Source: Marinospirillum alkalitolerans
GTDB lineage: Bacteria; Pseudomonadota; Gammaproteobacteria; Pseudomonadales; Halomonadaceae
Length of the DNA stretch: 64,000 nt
Direction: 5' to 3'
Assembly: GCF_045055655.1 (NCBI RefSeq)
Contig: NZ_JBANFI010000003.1
Coordinates: 310,001-374,000, forward strand
A program made the translations under genes and the position numbers. How positions within the stretch are numbered: the stretch's first letter is position 1; each line of letters begins with the position of its first letter. Under the pieces are notes generated by a model. The model saw nothing but the letters and a program-made list of their open reading frames with translations. It did no database searches and was not told where the DNA came from. Shown here one piece after another: positions 53,591 to 62,572 of this stretch.

Positions 53591-55918
53591 TTAAGCGCTG
53601 ACTTCTTCAGCTTCAGGTTGATCCACCCGCGCTCGTAGCTGCTTGGCGGCTTGCACCAGAGCCTCCAGTGCGGGCGTCACTTCTTCCCAGCGGCGTGTTT
53701 TAAGGCCGCAATCAGGGTTCACCCAGAGGCGCTCGGCCGGAATCTTGGCTGCCGCTTTCGCCATCAGATCCACCATCCACTCAACTGAAGGAATATTGGG
53801 GCTGTGGATATCATAAACACCTGGACCGATTTCGTTCGGGTAGTCAAAGCGCTCAAAGGCATCCAGCAATTCCATATTCGAACGTGAAGTCTCGATGGTA
53901 ATCACATCGGCATCCAGATCGGCAATGGCTTCAATAATGTCATTAAACTCGGAGTAGCACATGTGAGTGTGAATCTGTGTCACATCCTGCGCTACAGCCG
54001 CTGACAAACGGAAGCTATCCACAGCCCAACGCAAGTAAGCGGGCCAGTCAGCCTGACGCAAGGGCAGACCTTCACGGAAAGCCGGCTCATCAATCTGAAT
54101 CACATTGATGCCAGCGGCCTCTAGATCACGCACTTCATCACGCAGCGCCAAGGCAATCTGGCGGCAAGTCTGCTCACGAGGTTGATCATCGCGCACAAAA
54201 GCCCACTGCAAGCAGGTCACTGGACCTGTCAACATGCCCTTCATTGGACGCGCAGTCAGGCTCTGTGCATAGCGACTCCACTCAACGGTCATCGCTTGTG
54301 GGCGTTCAACATCACCATAGATCACTGGCGGCTTCACACAACGTGAACCATAGCTTTGTACCCAGCCAAAACGGGTAAAGGCATAGCCTGCCAGCTGTTC
54401 ACCAAAGTATTCCACCATGTCGTTGCGCTCAGCCTCACCATGCACCAGTACATCGATATCCAAGGCTTCTTGCTGCTGTACGCAGTAGGCGATTTCCTGC
54501 TTCATCGCGCTGATGTAATCGGCCTCGCTCAGTGTGCCGGCTTTAAAATCACGTCGTGCTTGACGAATTTCTGGCGTCTGCGGGAAGGAGCCAATGGTCG
54601 TTGTTGGATAGAGAGGCAGGTTCAGCGCCTGTTTTTGTGCCTTGGCACGCAGCACATAGGGTGAAGTCCGCTGATACATGGCCGCATCCACCGCGGCTAA
54701 ACGCTCCTGCACCTGAGCCTTATGAATACGCGTTGAGGCTTGACGCGAAGCCAGCGCAGCCTGATTGGCCGCCCACTGTTGACGCTGTTCAGCATTCAGC
54801 TGACCCGCCACTGCCGCCGCCAGCAGCGTGACTTCATCCAGCTTCTGGCGGGCAAAGGCCAGCCAGTTTTTCAGCTCGGCATCCAGCTGGTCTTCCTGCG
54901 CCAGATCATGCGGCACATGCAGTAAAGAACAAGAAGGTGCGATCCACAGACGCTCACCAAGACGTTCAGCGGCGGTGTGCAATAGGCTTTGGCGCGCAGC
55001 CAGATCCGTTTTCCAGATATTACGGCCATCCACGACACCCGCCGAGAGCACCTTATAGCTGGGCAGGCGATCCAAAATGGCGGGCAGTTCTTGCTCAGCA
55101 CGCACCAGATCGACATGCAAACCATCGACTGGCAAACCGACTGCTAAACCCAGGTTATCCTGCAAACTGCCAAAATACACGGCGAGCAGTTTCTTAATCG
55201 GCAGGCTTTGCAGCTGGTGATAGCTGGTCTCAAAGGCTTGCTTCCATGCCTGCGGCAGATCAAGCGCCAGAATCGGTTCATCTAATTGCACCCATTCAAC
55301 CTGCTGCTCAGCAAGGGCTTGCAACAGCTTGCCATAAGCCGCAATCAGATCAGGCAACAGCGCGAGACGATCTGCCTCCGCCAGTGTTTTGCCTTGTGCA
55401 ATCACCTTACCCTGCCACAAATAGGTCAAGGGGCCCACCAGAGTAACCTTCACACGATGGCCCAGCGCTTGGGCTTCAGCGACTTCTCCTAGCAGGCGCT
55501 GAGGTGCCAGGGTAAAGCTTTGTGCGGGGTCGAACTCAGGCACGATATAGTGATAGTTGGTATCAAACCACTTGGTCATCTCACAGGCTGCCGCAGGCTG
55601 ACCTGTTGGGGCACGACCACGCGCCATGCGAAAATAGGTATCCAGCTCTTCAGCAGGCGCATCTTGAAAGCGCGCTGGAATCACACCCAGCAATTGGCTC
55701 AGATTCAGGACCTGATCGTAAAAGGCAAAATCGCCCACTGTGACAAAATCTAATCCTGCTTGTTGTTGCTCTTGCCAGTGACGTGCACGCAGCGCTTGAG
55801 CCTGCTGCTCTAACTCAGTTTGGTTGATCTGTCCGGCCCAGTAGGCTTCAACAGCTTTTTTCAATTCACGCTGCGCACCAATGCGCGGATAACCCAAAGT
55901 ATGGACGGTGTAAGACAT
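53591..55918 (-). CDS. metE: Cobalamin-independent methionine synthase
   Basis: Transfers a methyl group from methyl-tetrahydrofolate-triglutamate to homocysteine. 775 residues, slightly longer than the usual 750-760. N-terminal and C-terminal halves are both present. The zinc site is visible: THMCYSEF with His and Cys of the H-x-C motif near residue 661, and the last ligand in NPDCGLKTR near 746. The ATG is divergent from metR. Upstream lies MetR-type sequence at 56027-56039. Confidence 0.96.
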   Translation of the reverse strand: MSYTVHTLGYPRIGAQRELKKAVEAYWAGQINQTELEQQAQALRARHWQEQQQAGLDFVTVGDFAFYDQVLNLSQLLGVIPARFQDAPAEELDTYFRMARGRAPTGQPAAACEMTKWFDTNYHYIVPEFDPAQSFTLAPQRLLGEVAEAQALGHRVKVTLVGPLTYLWQGKVIAQGKTLAEADRLALLPDLIAAYGKLLQALAEQQVEWVQLDEPILALDLPQAWKQAFETSYHQLQSLPIKKLLAVYFGSLQDNLGLAVGLPVDGLHVDLVRAEQELPAILDRLPSYKVLSAGVVDGRNIWKTDLAARQSLLHTAAERLGERLWIAPSCSLLHVPHDLAQEDQLDAELKNWLAFARQKLDEVTLLAAAVAGQLNAEQRQQWAANQAALASRQASTRIHKAQVQERLAAVDAAMYQRTSPYVLRAKAQKQALNLPLYPTTTIGSFPQTPEIRQARRDFKAGTLSEADYISAMKQEIAYCVQQQEALDIDVLVHGEAERNDMVEYFGEQLAGYAFTRFGWVQSYGSRCVKPPVIYGDVERPQAMTVEWSRYAQSLTARPMKGMLTGPVTCLQWAFVRDDQPREQTCRQIALALRDEVRDLEAAGINVIQIDEPAFREGLPLRQADWPAYLRWAVDSFRLSAAVAQDVTQIHTHMCYSEFNDIIEAIADLDADVITIETSRSNMELLDAFERFDYPNEIGPGVYDIHSPNIPSVEWMVDLMAKAAAKIPAERLWVNPDCGLKTRRWEEVTPALEALVQAAKQLRARVDQPEAEEVSA

Positions 55919-56026
55919 GCTGTGCTGCTCCTCAACAGAAGTAAGATAACTGCGTCTTCATGGCAGTGATTGCCCTGCGATCTTCATATCTCAGGCTTGA
56001 GACTCAGTCTCTAGTAAAGCCAACAA

Positions 56027-56039
56027 TGAATCAAACTCA
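56027..56039. promoter_or_regulatory. Possible MetR half-consensus site in metE promoter
   Basis: TGAA-TCAAA-CTCA matches TGAAN5TTCA at seven of eight positions. It lies about 110 bases upstream of the metE start, at the position expected for MetR activation. Moderate support. Confidence 0.5.
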
Positions 56040-56150
56040 AGCAACTCAGATTAATAATGAGCAAATCTCATAATGATCTGAAAAACACCTTGCCTCTGCT
56101 GAAGCCTCTAGCGCAAAATAACCTCTCTTGCATCCCATTCAGCTTTAAAG

Positions 56151-56163
56151 TGAACTTCTTTCA
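56151..56163. promoter_or_regulatory. MetR box overlapping metR start codon
   Basis: TGAA-CTTCT-TTCA is a perfect TGAAN5TTCA box. Its last A is the first base of the metR ATG (56163), so MetR bound here could block its own translation start or the promoter just upstream. Confidence 0.7.
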
Positions 56164-57113
56164 TGATTGAACTGCGGCATTTGAAAACCCTCAGTGCGCT
56201 CAGAGCCTGCGGCAGCCTAGTCGATGCAGCAGAGCGCCTGCACCTGACCCAATCTGCACTATCACATCAACTCAAAGCCCTGGAACACCTCCTGGACACC
56301 GAGCTGTTCTTGCGAAAATCCAAGCCGCTGCAATTTACACCCGCCGGTCAACGCCTCCTCAAACTGGCGGATGAAATCCTGCCACGCACCGAGGCTGCCT
56401 TGGGAGATCTGCAACGCCTCGCCTTGGGCAAGGCCGGACGCCTGCACCTCGCCATCGAATGCCACAGCTGCTATCAATGGCTGATGCCAACGCTGGATCA
56501 GTTTCGTACCCTCTGGCCGGATGTCGAGGTGGATATTCCTAGCGGCCACCATTTTGCCCCGCTCGCCGCCTTGAAGCGCCAAGAACTAGATCTGGTGATC
56601 ACCGCTGACCCCCGCCCAATAGAGGGGCTGGTGTATGCGCCCTTGTTTCGCTACGAGAGTCTGCTCGCCCTCGCCAAGGATCATCCCTTAGTGGGTAAAA
56701 ACTGGATCGATGCCGAGGATCTGGCTACAGAAACCCTGATTACCTACCCAGTGGAGCGGCATCTATTGGATGTGTTTGTGCATTTTCTGGAGCCAGCAGG
56801 GATAGAACCAGCAGGGATCCGCACCGCCGAGCTGACGGTCTTGATGATGCAGCTGGTGGCCAGCCATCGCGGGGTGTGTGCGCTGCCTAATTGGGCAATG
56901 ACCGAGTATTTAGATCGTAACTATGTCGCGGCACGACGTCTCGGCGCGCAAGGCACCTGGGGCACCCTCTATGCTGCCCACCGAGAACATCAGCAGGATT
57001 TTGAGTATATTCAGGACTTTATTCGCACCGCTCGTCGCTTATCGGCGCAAGTCCTAGAAGGCGTCAAGGCCGTCAATGAAGAAGAAAAACCCACCACAGC
57101 GCTACAAAGCTGA
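56163..57113 (+). CDS. metR: LysR-type activator of methionine genes
   Basis: MetR, 316 residues. The helix-turn-helix occupies residues 1-60, with LKTLSALRACGSLVDAAERLHLTQSALSHQLKALE nearly identical to E. coli MetR in pattern. The effector domain binds homocysteine in the family. It is divergent from metE, a conserved arrangement, and a perfect MetR box overlaps the ATG. Confidence 0.94.
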   Translation: MIELRHLKTLSALRACGSLVDAAERLHLTQSALSHQLKALEHLLDTELFLRKSKPLQFTPAGQRLLKLADEILPRTEAALGDLQRLALGKAGRLHLAIECHSCYQWLMPTLDQFRTLWPDVEVDIPSGHHFAPLAALKRQELDLVITADPRPIEGLVYAPLFRYESLLALAKDHPLVGKNWIDAEDLATETLITYPVERHLLDVFVHFLEPAGIEPAGIRTAELTVLMMQLVASHRGVCALPNWAMTEYLDRNYVAARRLGAQGTWGTLYAAHREHQQDFEYIQDFIRTARRLSAQVLEGVKAVNEEEKPTTALQS

Positions 57114-57170
57114 CGCCTGTTTCGTCTGGATCGCCTGTCTTTGGTAGACTGGCTTTTGAGCATCAGGCAC

Positions 57171-57194
57171 AAAAAAGCCAGCTCATGAGCTGGC
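57171..57194 (-). terminator. Terminator of the small membrane protein gene
   Basis: GCCAGCTC and GAGCTGGC form a perfect stem with a 2-base (effectively 6-base) loop, followed on the minus strand by six T. It lies 25 bases downstream of a 41-codon minus-strand gene. Confidence 0.85.
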
Positions 57195-57218
57195 GTTCAA
57201 GCAAGGCAGGACTCAGGC

Positions 57219-57344
57219 TTACTTATCTGCCTTCGCCTGATCTTCTGCCATCACAGACTTCAGCTTTTTAATGCTCCATACACTTGCCACCACCATCACG
57301 GCAACAAGCACCAGGCTTGCAATCACATATTTATCCAAGTACAT
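57219..57344 (-). CDS. Small membrane protein, 41 residues
   Basis: Minus-strand reading frame starting MYLDKYVIASLVLV, with a single membrane helix at about residues 6-24, a basic segment (KKLK at 26-29) and an acidic-basic tail, ending in lysine. GGGGAGA lies six bases before the ATG and a strong terminator 25 bases after the stop. These two signals make it credible as a real gene despite its size. It is not part of a longer frame. I do not recognise the family. Confidence 0.7.
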   Translation of the reverse strand: MYLDKYVIASLVLVAVMVVASVWSIKKLKSVMAEDQAKADK

Positions 57345-57710
57345 AGATGTCTCCCCAGGGTTCGATGATATCCACAAATTCGGCCAGTTTTACTTATCCA
57401 TTGCTCTTGTGTGTCGCCTCTTGTTGACGCTTCTTGCAACAAGCACAGTCAGTAAAACCAGCTTCGCCAGCACGCGTTGAAGTTTAGCTTATATTTTAGG
57501 TAGCTTGACAGCCTGAACCTTAACCCAGATCATAAATTGATGGATTTCCTGCCCTTGGCACTCGCTTGATCTGCATTTCCTGCTCAGCCCACACTCACCA
57601 TCCGGCTTGAGCATTCACCTGACTCAACCAAACTGTTAAGCTAGTGTCCAACCAGCAACAGAGGCCAGCCCTCACCAAAGAGGCATAGATTACAGGGAGT
57701 CTCCATCAAC
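57345..57710. other. Non-coding region before PilZ-like gene
   Basis: About 366 bases without a supportable ORF. It probably contains divergent promoters for the small membrane protein and the PilZ-like gene; no motif is evident to me. Confidence 0.5.
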
Positions 57711-58088
57711 ATGAAAAGCGCTGAACTGGTCGTACCAGAAAGATTACCCACCTATTGGAAAGCCAAAGTCGCGCTGAGCGATGCCCCTAGGCCCCAACTC
57801 TTCTGGGCCTATACCCAGAGCCTAGGGTTGAAAGACGTACGCTTTCAGTGTGAGAAGAAACTGCGTGCACGGCAGAGCATTCGACTGATCGTACAAGCTA
57901 TTCATAACGGCCAGCGCCAGCAACTGCAATTACAGGGACAAGTGAGCAGTGTAGTCCTGCTCTCCTGTGGCACCCTCTATGGTATCGAAATGACACTCAG
58001 CCACACCCGTCACGAGGACCAGGAATTTATCTGGCGTTATCTCAATGAGCGTCAAAATATGAAGCTCAGCTATAGTCACTACGCTTAA
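57711..58088 (+). CDS. PilZ-like domain protein, degenerate motif
   Basis: Small protein of 125 residues. The core (about 35-115) shows the PilZ-like beta order: GLKDVRFQCEKKLRARQSI, a central strand QLQLQGQVSSVVLL and GIEMTLSHTRHEDQEFIWRYL with the terminal helix. The c-di-GMP-binding RxxxR and (D/N)xSxxG motifs are absent, so it is probably a non-binding PilZ or an unrelated small beta-barrel. A bidirectional terminator follows. Confidence 0.6.
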   Translation: MKSAELVVPERLPTYWKAKVALSDAPRPQLFWAYTQSLGLKDVRFQCEKKLRARQSIRLIVQAIHNGQRQQLQLQGQVSSVVLLSCGTLYGIEMTLSHTRHEDQEFIWRYLNERQNMKLSYSHYA

Positions 58089-58130
58089 AGCACGGCCTGA
58101 TCTGATCATCGCCAAGCAGCAGGCCGCATA

Positions 58131-58159
58131 AAAAAACCGCTCCATCAGGCGCGGTTTTT
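58131..58159. terminator. Bidirectional terminator
   Basis: AAAAAACCGC and GCGGTTTTT flank a 10-base loop. Runs of A upstream and T downstream allow termination in both directions, for the PilZ-like gene (plus) and the DUF501 gene (minus). Confidence 0.88.
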
Positions 58160-58184
58160 CTTAGGGCCATCATGACTCATCCCG

Positions 58185-58706
58185 TTAAGGCAGGGTCGCC
58201 GCAATGCCATACTCCTGATCGAGCAGCTCTCCAATCACGTTATAACCTGCTAGGTGGTGTGCATATTGTGTATGCAGGCAACGCACCTGCTGCCAGTTTT
58301 CTATGCCACCAACACCGCGCTTTTCAAAAACATCGCGATAGCCAAGCGCATCGATACGCTGCTGCTCAGCGGGCGTCATCGCCGCCCAACGGCGGGTCAC
58401 ATAATCTTGATGGCTTAAGCGATAGGCTTCCATCAAAGCAGGGTCGTCTTGCAGGCGTGCTTCCAGCTGCTTAATGACGCCAGCCGCTTCAAGATGAGAA
58501 ATTTCTTTCGCAAGATGTCGACTGGTCAGCCAATACAGGGTTGGAAAGGGGTGATCATCAATTAATGACGCGACTTGAACCGCAAGAGGATGACCGTGAC
58601 GATCAGTGGCCATCACGGCCTGAACGCCACGCGGAACACGGCCGATATCGGCCGTGATCTGTTGCAAATGCTCCTCAGTGGGAGCGAGTTGGACTCGTAA
58701 AAACAT
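58185..58706 (-). CDS. DUF501 protein
   Basis: Protein of 173 residues of the DUF501 family (start MFLRVQLAPTEEHLQQITADIGRVPRGV, typical of its N-terminus). The ATG at 58706 shares bases with the dps stop (TAATG), which favours it over an upstream TTG and implies translation coupled to dps. Conserved DDHPFPTLYWLTSRHL and GIENWQQVRCLHTQYAHHLAG lie in the centre and C-terminal half. The function of DUF501 is unknown. Confidence 0.85.
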   Translation of the reverse strand: MFLRVQLAPTEEHLQQITADIGRVPRGVQAVMATDRHGHPLAVQVASLIDDHPFPTLYWLTSRHLAKEISHLEAAGVIKQLEARLQDDPALMEAYRLSHQDYVTRRWAAMTPAEQQRIDALGYRDVFEKRGVGGIENWQQVRCLHTQYAHHLAGYNVIGELLDQEYGIAATLP

Positions 58707-59179
58707 TAGTTCGCCAAGTAAGCGCTCAACATCCAAACCGTTTTTTCTTGCTGAGCGATATAGTCATTCATTAAGGCTGCGGTGCCTTCATCACCTGCTT
58801 CACCGGCTAGGTTCATCAGATCACGTTGTTTTTCCAGCAGCAGTTTATAGCCGGCCAACAGACCCTCGACGCACACCTGAGCCTGACAAGCCTGTTTGTG
58901 TTCCTTGATTTCACTTTGCTCAAGGTAATCACTAAACGCATGCAAAGGACGGTGACCTAAGGTCAGAATGCGCTCTGCCAGTTCGTCTACCTTCAGCAGC
59001 AGATCATTGTACTGCTCTTCAAATTTGACATGCAGCTCAAAGAAAGACGGTCCTTGAATGTTCCAGTGGTAGCCACGCACATTCATGTAAAGAATCTGGT
59101 AGTTGGCCAGCAGATTATTGAGCTTCTCTGACAAGAGCTGAGATTTAGCCACATCTAAACCAATACGATTCGTGCTCAT
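58706..59179 (-). CDS. dps: Dps-family ferritin-like DNA-protecting protein
   Basis: Mini-ferritin of 157 residues that stores iron and protects DNA. The ATG at 59179 is preceded by GGAGG; the frame continues upstream without similarity. Dps ferroxidase residues are in the NVRGYHWNIQGPSFFELHVKFEEQYND region (H, and D/E of the long motif), at about residues 33-59. The second half has VDELAERILTLGHRP. It is immediately followed by DUF501. Confidence 0.92.
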   Translation of the reverse strand: MSTNRIGLDVAKSQLLSEKLNNLLANYQILYMNVRGYHWNIQGPSFFELHVKFEEQYNDLLLKVDELAERILTLGHRPLHAFSDYLEQSEIKEHKQACQAQVCVEGLLAGYKLLLEKQRDLMNLAGEAGDEGTAALMNDYIAQQEKTVWMLSAYLAN

Positions 59180-59355
59180 CACTTCCTCCATGTTTCCTTC
59201 AAGTAATGACTTCATCCTAACGGAATTCCTCAATACTGGCTAAGGCTTTTTGTTGATCCATGCCATTAACTTTGCCAATGGAACTTCAAAAAAAACCAGC
59301 TAAAAAACTATTTCAGAGCATCACTAGGTTAAGCAGATCGCCAAGCTGGGTGATC

Positions 59356-60501
59356 TCAACTAGCGCTGATAGCGCCAGCATGAAAACTCATCGCTATGGG
59401 AGGCGCACCGGGTAAGTCAGGAATCAGCGCCTCGACCTGCTGAAGCAGAGCATCTAGGCTTGGCGCAACAAGATTAAGATGCCCAAGCTTGCGACCAGCA
59501 CGTTCTTCTTTGCCATAGAGGTGCAGATGCACACCTGGCTGGCTGAGAACCTGCTGCACATCAGGGGCTTGACCAATGATATTGATCATACAAGTCGGCT
59601 GCAGAGCCTGGGTCGAACCGAGGGGCAAGCCTGCCACGGCGCGGCAGTGATTTTCAAACTGGCTGGTGGCCGCTCCGTTTTGCGTCCAGTGTCCTGAATT
59701 ATGCACACGCGGGGCCATTTCATTGGCCCAGAGCTGACCATCGGCCTGCTGAAAAAGCTCAAGCGTCAGCACACCGACATAATCCAGCTCTTGCAATAGC
59801 GCTTGGATATACTGCTCAGCCTGCTGCTGAATCTCTGCGGTCAGATTGGGTAAGGGGGCTATCGAATAGCGCAGGATGCCCTGGTGATGGTGGTTCTCAG
59901 CCATAGGATAGAAGGCCACTTCGCCCTGCTGCCCCCGAACAGCAATGATCGACAATTCACGCACAAAATCGACAAAGGCTTCCACGATCAGCTCACGCTC
60001 ACCCAGCTGCTGCCAAATCGACTCGGCTTGATCCGCCTGATCGGTGACCGCTTGTCCCTTGCCATCATAGCCCTCGGTGGTGGTTTTAATCACCACACGC
60101 TTTTGACCTGCCAGACTTAAATCCTGAATCGCAGCTTGAAGCTCAGCGGCTGAATTCACCAAACGATACTCAGGAGTGGGGATGGATAAGCGTGAGAAGA
60201 GAGATTTTTCTAAACCGCGATGCTGACAAACACGCAAGGCACGACTCGAAGGATAAACGGGTTTATGACGCTCGATCTCTTCTACCAGTGCAACAGGGAG
60301 GTGCTCAAACTCATAGGTCACGCGATCAACCTGAACCAAAAAGTCCGCCAACTGAGCCCCTTGAGGGTCAATCAAGGTCGTACCAATTTCGGCACTGGGC
60401 GTCCCAGTGGTATCCAAAAAAACAAACCTCTGTCCTAAGGGATAGCCTGCTAAGGCCAACATCTGTCCTAGTTGGCCCGCGCCAAGAACGCCTAGTTTCA
60501 T
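59356..60501 (-). CDS. purK: N5-CAIR synthase
   Basis: ATP-grasp enzyme of purine biosynthesis, N5-carboxyaminoimidazole ribonucleotide synthase, 381 residues. The N-terminus MKLGVLGAGQLGQMLALAGYP, the VVIKTTTEGYDGKGQ ATP-grasp motif and MAPRVHNSGHWTQ are typical of PurK. It lies 117 bases downstream of purE on the same strand. Together they carboxylate AIR. Confidence 0.96.
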   Translation of the reverse strand: MKLGVLGAGQLGQMLALAGYPLGQRFVFLDTTGTPSAEIGTTLIDPQGAQLADFLVQVDRVTYEFEHLPVALVEEIERHKPVYPSSRALRVCQHRGLEKSLFSRLSIPTPEYRLVNSAAELQAAIQDLSLAGQKRVVIKTTTEGYDGKGQAVTDQADQAESIWQQLGERELIVEAFVDFVRELSIIAVRGQQGEVAFYPMAENHHHQGILRYSIAPLPNLTAEIQQQAEQYIQALLQELDYVGVLTLELFQQADGQLWANEMAPRVHNSGHWTQNGAATSQFENHCRAVAGLPLGSTQALQPTCMINIIGQAPDVQQVLSQPGVHLHLYGKEERAGRKLGHLNLVAPSLDALLQQVEALIPDLPGAPPIAMSFHAGAISAS

Positions 60502-60618
60502 CTTCAGTCTCTACCTTTATTAAACACGCTAAGCCAGAGTGGTGTTTCAGTGATCATGCCTTCGCTGATCATCAGTTCACCTGCTGGCTCGTTGATTAAA
60601 TCATGCTTCGCTCAGGGA

Positions 60619-61125
60619 CTAACCTTCTCGTGGATCTGGGTGATCCAAAACCTGCTGTGTTTGCTGAGCACGAAACGCCGCCAGACGCTCCGCCACCTGC
60701 TGATCTTGCAACGCAACGATTTGTGCTGCCAAAATCCCTGCATTTTTAGCGCCAGCCGTGCCAATCGCCAAGGTCGCCACCGGAATGCCGCCTGGCATCT
60801 GTACAATCGAAAGCAAAGAATCCATACCCTTCAAGGCCTTGGATTCAACCGGCACGCCGAGCACCGGCAGGCAGGTTTGTGAAGCCGCCATACCGGGCAG
60901 ATGAGCGGCACCACCAGCGCCAGCAATAATCACCTGCAAACCACGCTGTTGCGCGCTTTTGGCATAGTCAAACAACAAATCTGGCGTTCGGTGCGCAGAA
61001 ACCACCTTGACCTCATAGGCCACACCCAGCTCATCGAGCAGCGCTGCAGCATGTTCCATTGTCGGCCAATCGGATTTCGACCCCATAATCACGCCAACCT
61101 GCGGCGCAAGAGCAGATGCAGTCAT
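60619..61125 (-). CDS. purE: N5-CAIR mutase
   Basis: PurE, 168 residues; converts N5-CAIR to CAIR. The active motif GVIMGSKSDWPTMEHAA is near the N-terminus, with SAHRTP at about 45 and AGAGGAAHLPGM at about 70-81. The C-terminus is slightly longer than E. coli PurE. Upstream of purK on the same strand. Confidence 0.96.
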   Translation of the reverse strand: MTASALAPQVGVIMGSKSDWPTMEHAAALLDELGVAYEVKVVSAHRTPDLLFDYAKSAQQRGLQVIIAGAGGAAHLPGMAASQTCLPVLGVPVESKALKGMDSLLSIVQMPGGIPVATLAIGTAGAKNAGILAAQIVALQDQQVAERLAAFRAQQTQQVLDHPDPREG

Positions 61126-61230
61126 AAGCTAAGGCTCCTCGCATGAAAACCGCTGAGGATACCCTTAAAAGGCATCAGGGAAAAGTGCTAATATGGCTCC
61201 CTCTTAGCATAATGACAAAGGTGGAAGACA

Positions 61231-61500
61231 ATGCTTGTGCAACTAGGGCTCGCTCTACTAGTGTTACCGCTGCTGGTGTTAATGGGCTTTTGGGGTGTGG
61301 AATACAGCCAGGTCAGCGCTTGTATTGTAGAAGGCGGCAGTTTTGATTATCTGTTAGGAGAGTGTCTTTTTGATCAGACTGGCTTTTTTGTGCCCTTTGC
61401 CGAGCGCCACCCCTTGCTGGTTAAAAGCTGCCTCTGGCTTTCTTGTTTAGGGCTGCTGCTATCCATTATTGGGCTCTATCGCGGCAAGATGGATCAATAA
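61231..61500 (+). CDS. Small two-helix membrane protein
   Basis: Protein of 89 residues with hydrophobic segments at about residues 3-21 and 66-83, separated by an acidic loop that holds two cysteines (ACIVEGGSFDYLLGECLF). The start has GGTGGAAG upstream. It is divergent from purE. The family is not recognised. Confidence 0.72.
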   Translation: MLVQLGLALLVLPLLVLMGFWGVEYSQVSACIVEGGSFDYLLGECLFDQTGFFVPFAERHPLLVKSCLWLSCLGLLLSIIGLYRGKMDQ

Positions 61501-61540
61501 CTGGCAAGGTGCAGCAAGAAAGAAAAGGACAGTGCCACAA

Positions 61541-61571
61541 AAAACAAAAGGCCCACTGATATAAGTGGGCC
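61541..61571 (-). terminator. Terminator after flgL (minus strand)
   Basis: GGCCCACT and AGTGGGCC form a perfect 8-bp stem with a 6-base loop; on the minus strand TTTTGTTTT follows. It lies about 55 bases downstream of the flgL stop. Confidence 0.88.
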
Positions 61572-61625
61572 AAAGAGCAAAGCAGTTTTTGAACACTGCA
61601 TCAATTGAACTACGGCTCAATTGCT

Positions 61626-62567
61626 CTAAATATAGTTAAACAAGCTTAAACCAGAGATACGTCCTGTAATCTGCATTCCCGCCTGATAGCTCAGCAACGA
61701 AGTCTCAAGACGCACATAGGCCTCGGCATAATCAAGATCTTCAAGATCTGAAATACTCTTCTTGGCAAACAACTCAAATTCTTCGTTACTGCTTTTGACC
61801 GCATCCAAGGTATTCTGACGCGCCCCGATCTGTGCCCGCGTTTTGGACACCTGCTCAAAGGCAATATCGATATTATCGATAGAAGCACGAATCGCTTCTT
61901 TATCAACATCCTCAGGTGGATTGCCATTACCAGTGGCATCGACGAAATATTGCAGTACACCAAGCATATTATTCGGATATGGATTACCATCTCCAAATTG
62001 ATCGCTTGGTTCCAACCCTTCCAAATCTTCAAAAGCACGGTCGCCCGACGTTAGCATACGAATAAAGGTATCATCCGCCACCTGAGCTTCACGCTCGATA
62101 CGGTCACCAACAAAGGTGTTACCATCATAGGCTTTTTGATCTGCTTGGCTACCAGCAAAGATATATTCGCCACTTTCATTACGCGTGTTGACCAGCCCCT
62201 GCATATGATTCAGCGTTTCTTTGGCTTCTAAGCCACTAGAGCGCACCTGATCATCGCTCCACTGATCACTCCCCAGCTGAATCGCGAGGTCTTTCATCTG
62301 CATCAGTGCAAATTCAGTCTGGTCCAGGGTTGATTCAGTTAAGCTGAGGTTTTTATCAGCAAAATCAACGTTGCGATTGTACTGCTGCACAACAGCCATG
62401 CGATTACGTGTGTTTAATGTTTGTGCGGCCGCCACAGGATCATCCGCAGGTGTCAGCACACGTTTCCCAGAACTCATCTGGTTATTCACATGGCTAAAGC
62501 GCTGATAGCTTTGCATCACGCCATTCATGCTGTTGTTGTACATCTGATTGGTGGAAAGACGGATCAT
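61626..62567 (-). CDS. flgL: Flagellar hook-filament junction protein FlgL
   Basis: Hook-associated protein 3, 313 residues, secreted through the flagellar apparatus to sit between hook and filament. The flagellin-like N-terminus (RLSTNQMYNNSMN, MSSGKRVLTPADDPVAAA) and C-terminal helix (SLLSYQAGMQITGRISGLSLFNYI) form the D0/D1 coiled coil; the middle is short. It follows flgK five bases downstream. A terminator ends the unit. Confidence 0.95.
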   Translation of the reverse strand: MIRLSTNQMYNNSMNGVMQSYQRFSHVNNQMSSGKRVLTPADDPVAAAQTLNTRNRMAVVQQYNRNVDFADKNLSLTESTLDQTEFALMQMKDLAIQLGSDQWSDDQVRSSGLEAKETLNHMQGLVNTRNESGEYIFAGSQADQKAYDGNTFVGDRIEREAQVADDTFIRMLTSGDRAFEDLEGLEPSDQFGDGNPYPNNMLGVLQYFVDATGNGNPPEDVDKEAIRASIDNIDIAFEQVSKTRAQIGARQNTLDAVKSSNEEFELFAKKSISDLEDLDYAEAYVRLETSLLSYQAGMQITGRISGLSLFNYI

Positions 62568-62572
62568 TTTAC

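Noticed and set aside
55919..56162. SAM or other methionine riboswitch before metE
   Set aside because: No riboswitch core structure is visible; MetR-type sites explain regulation.
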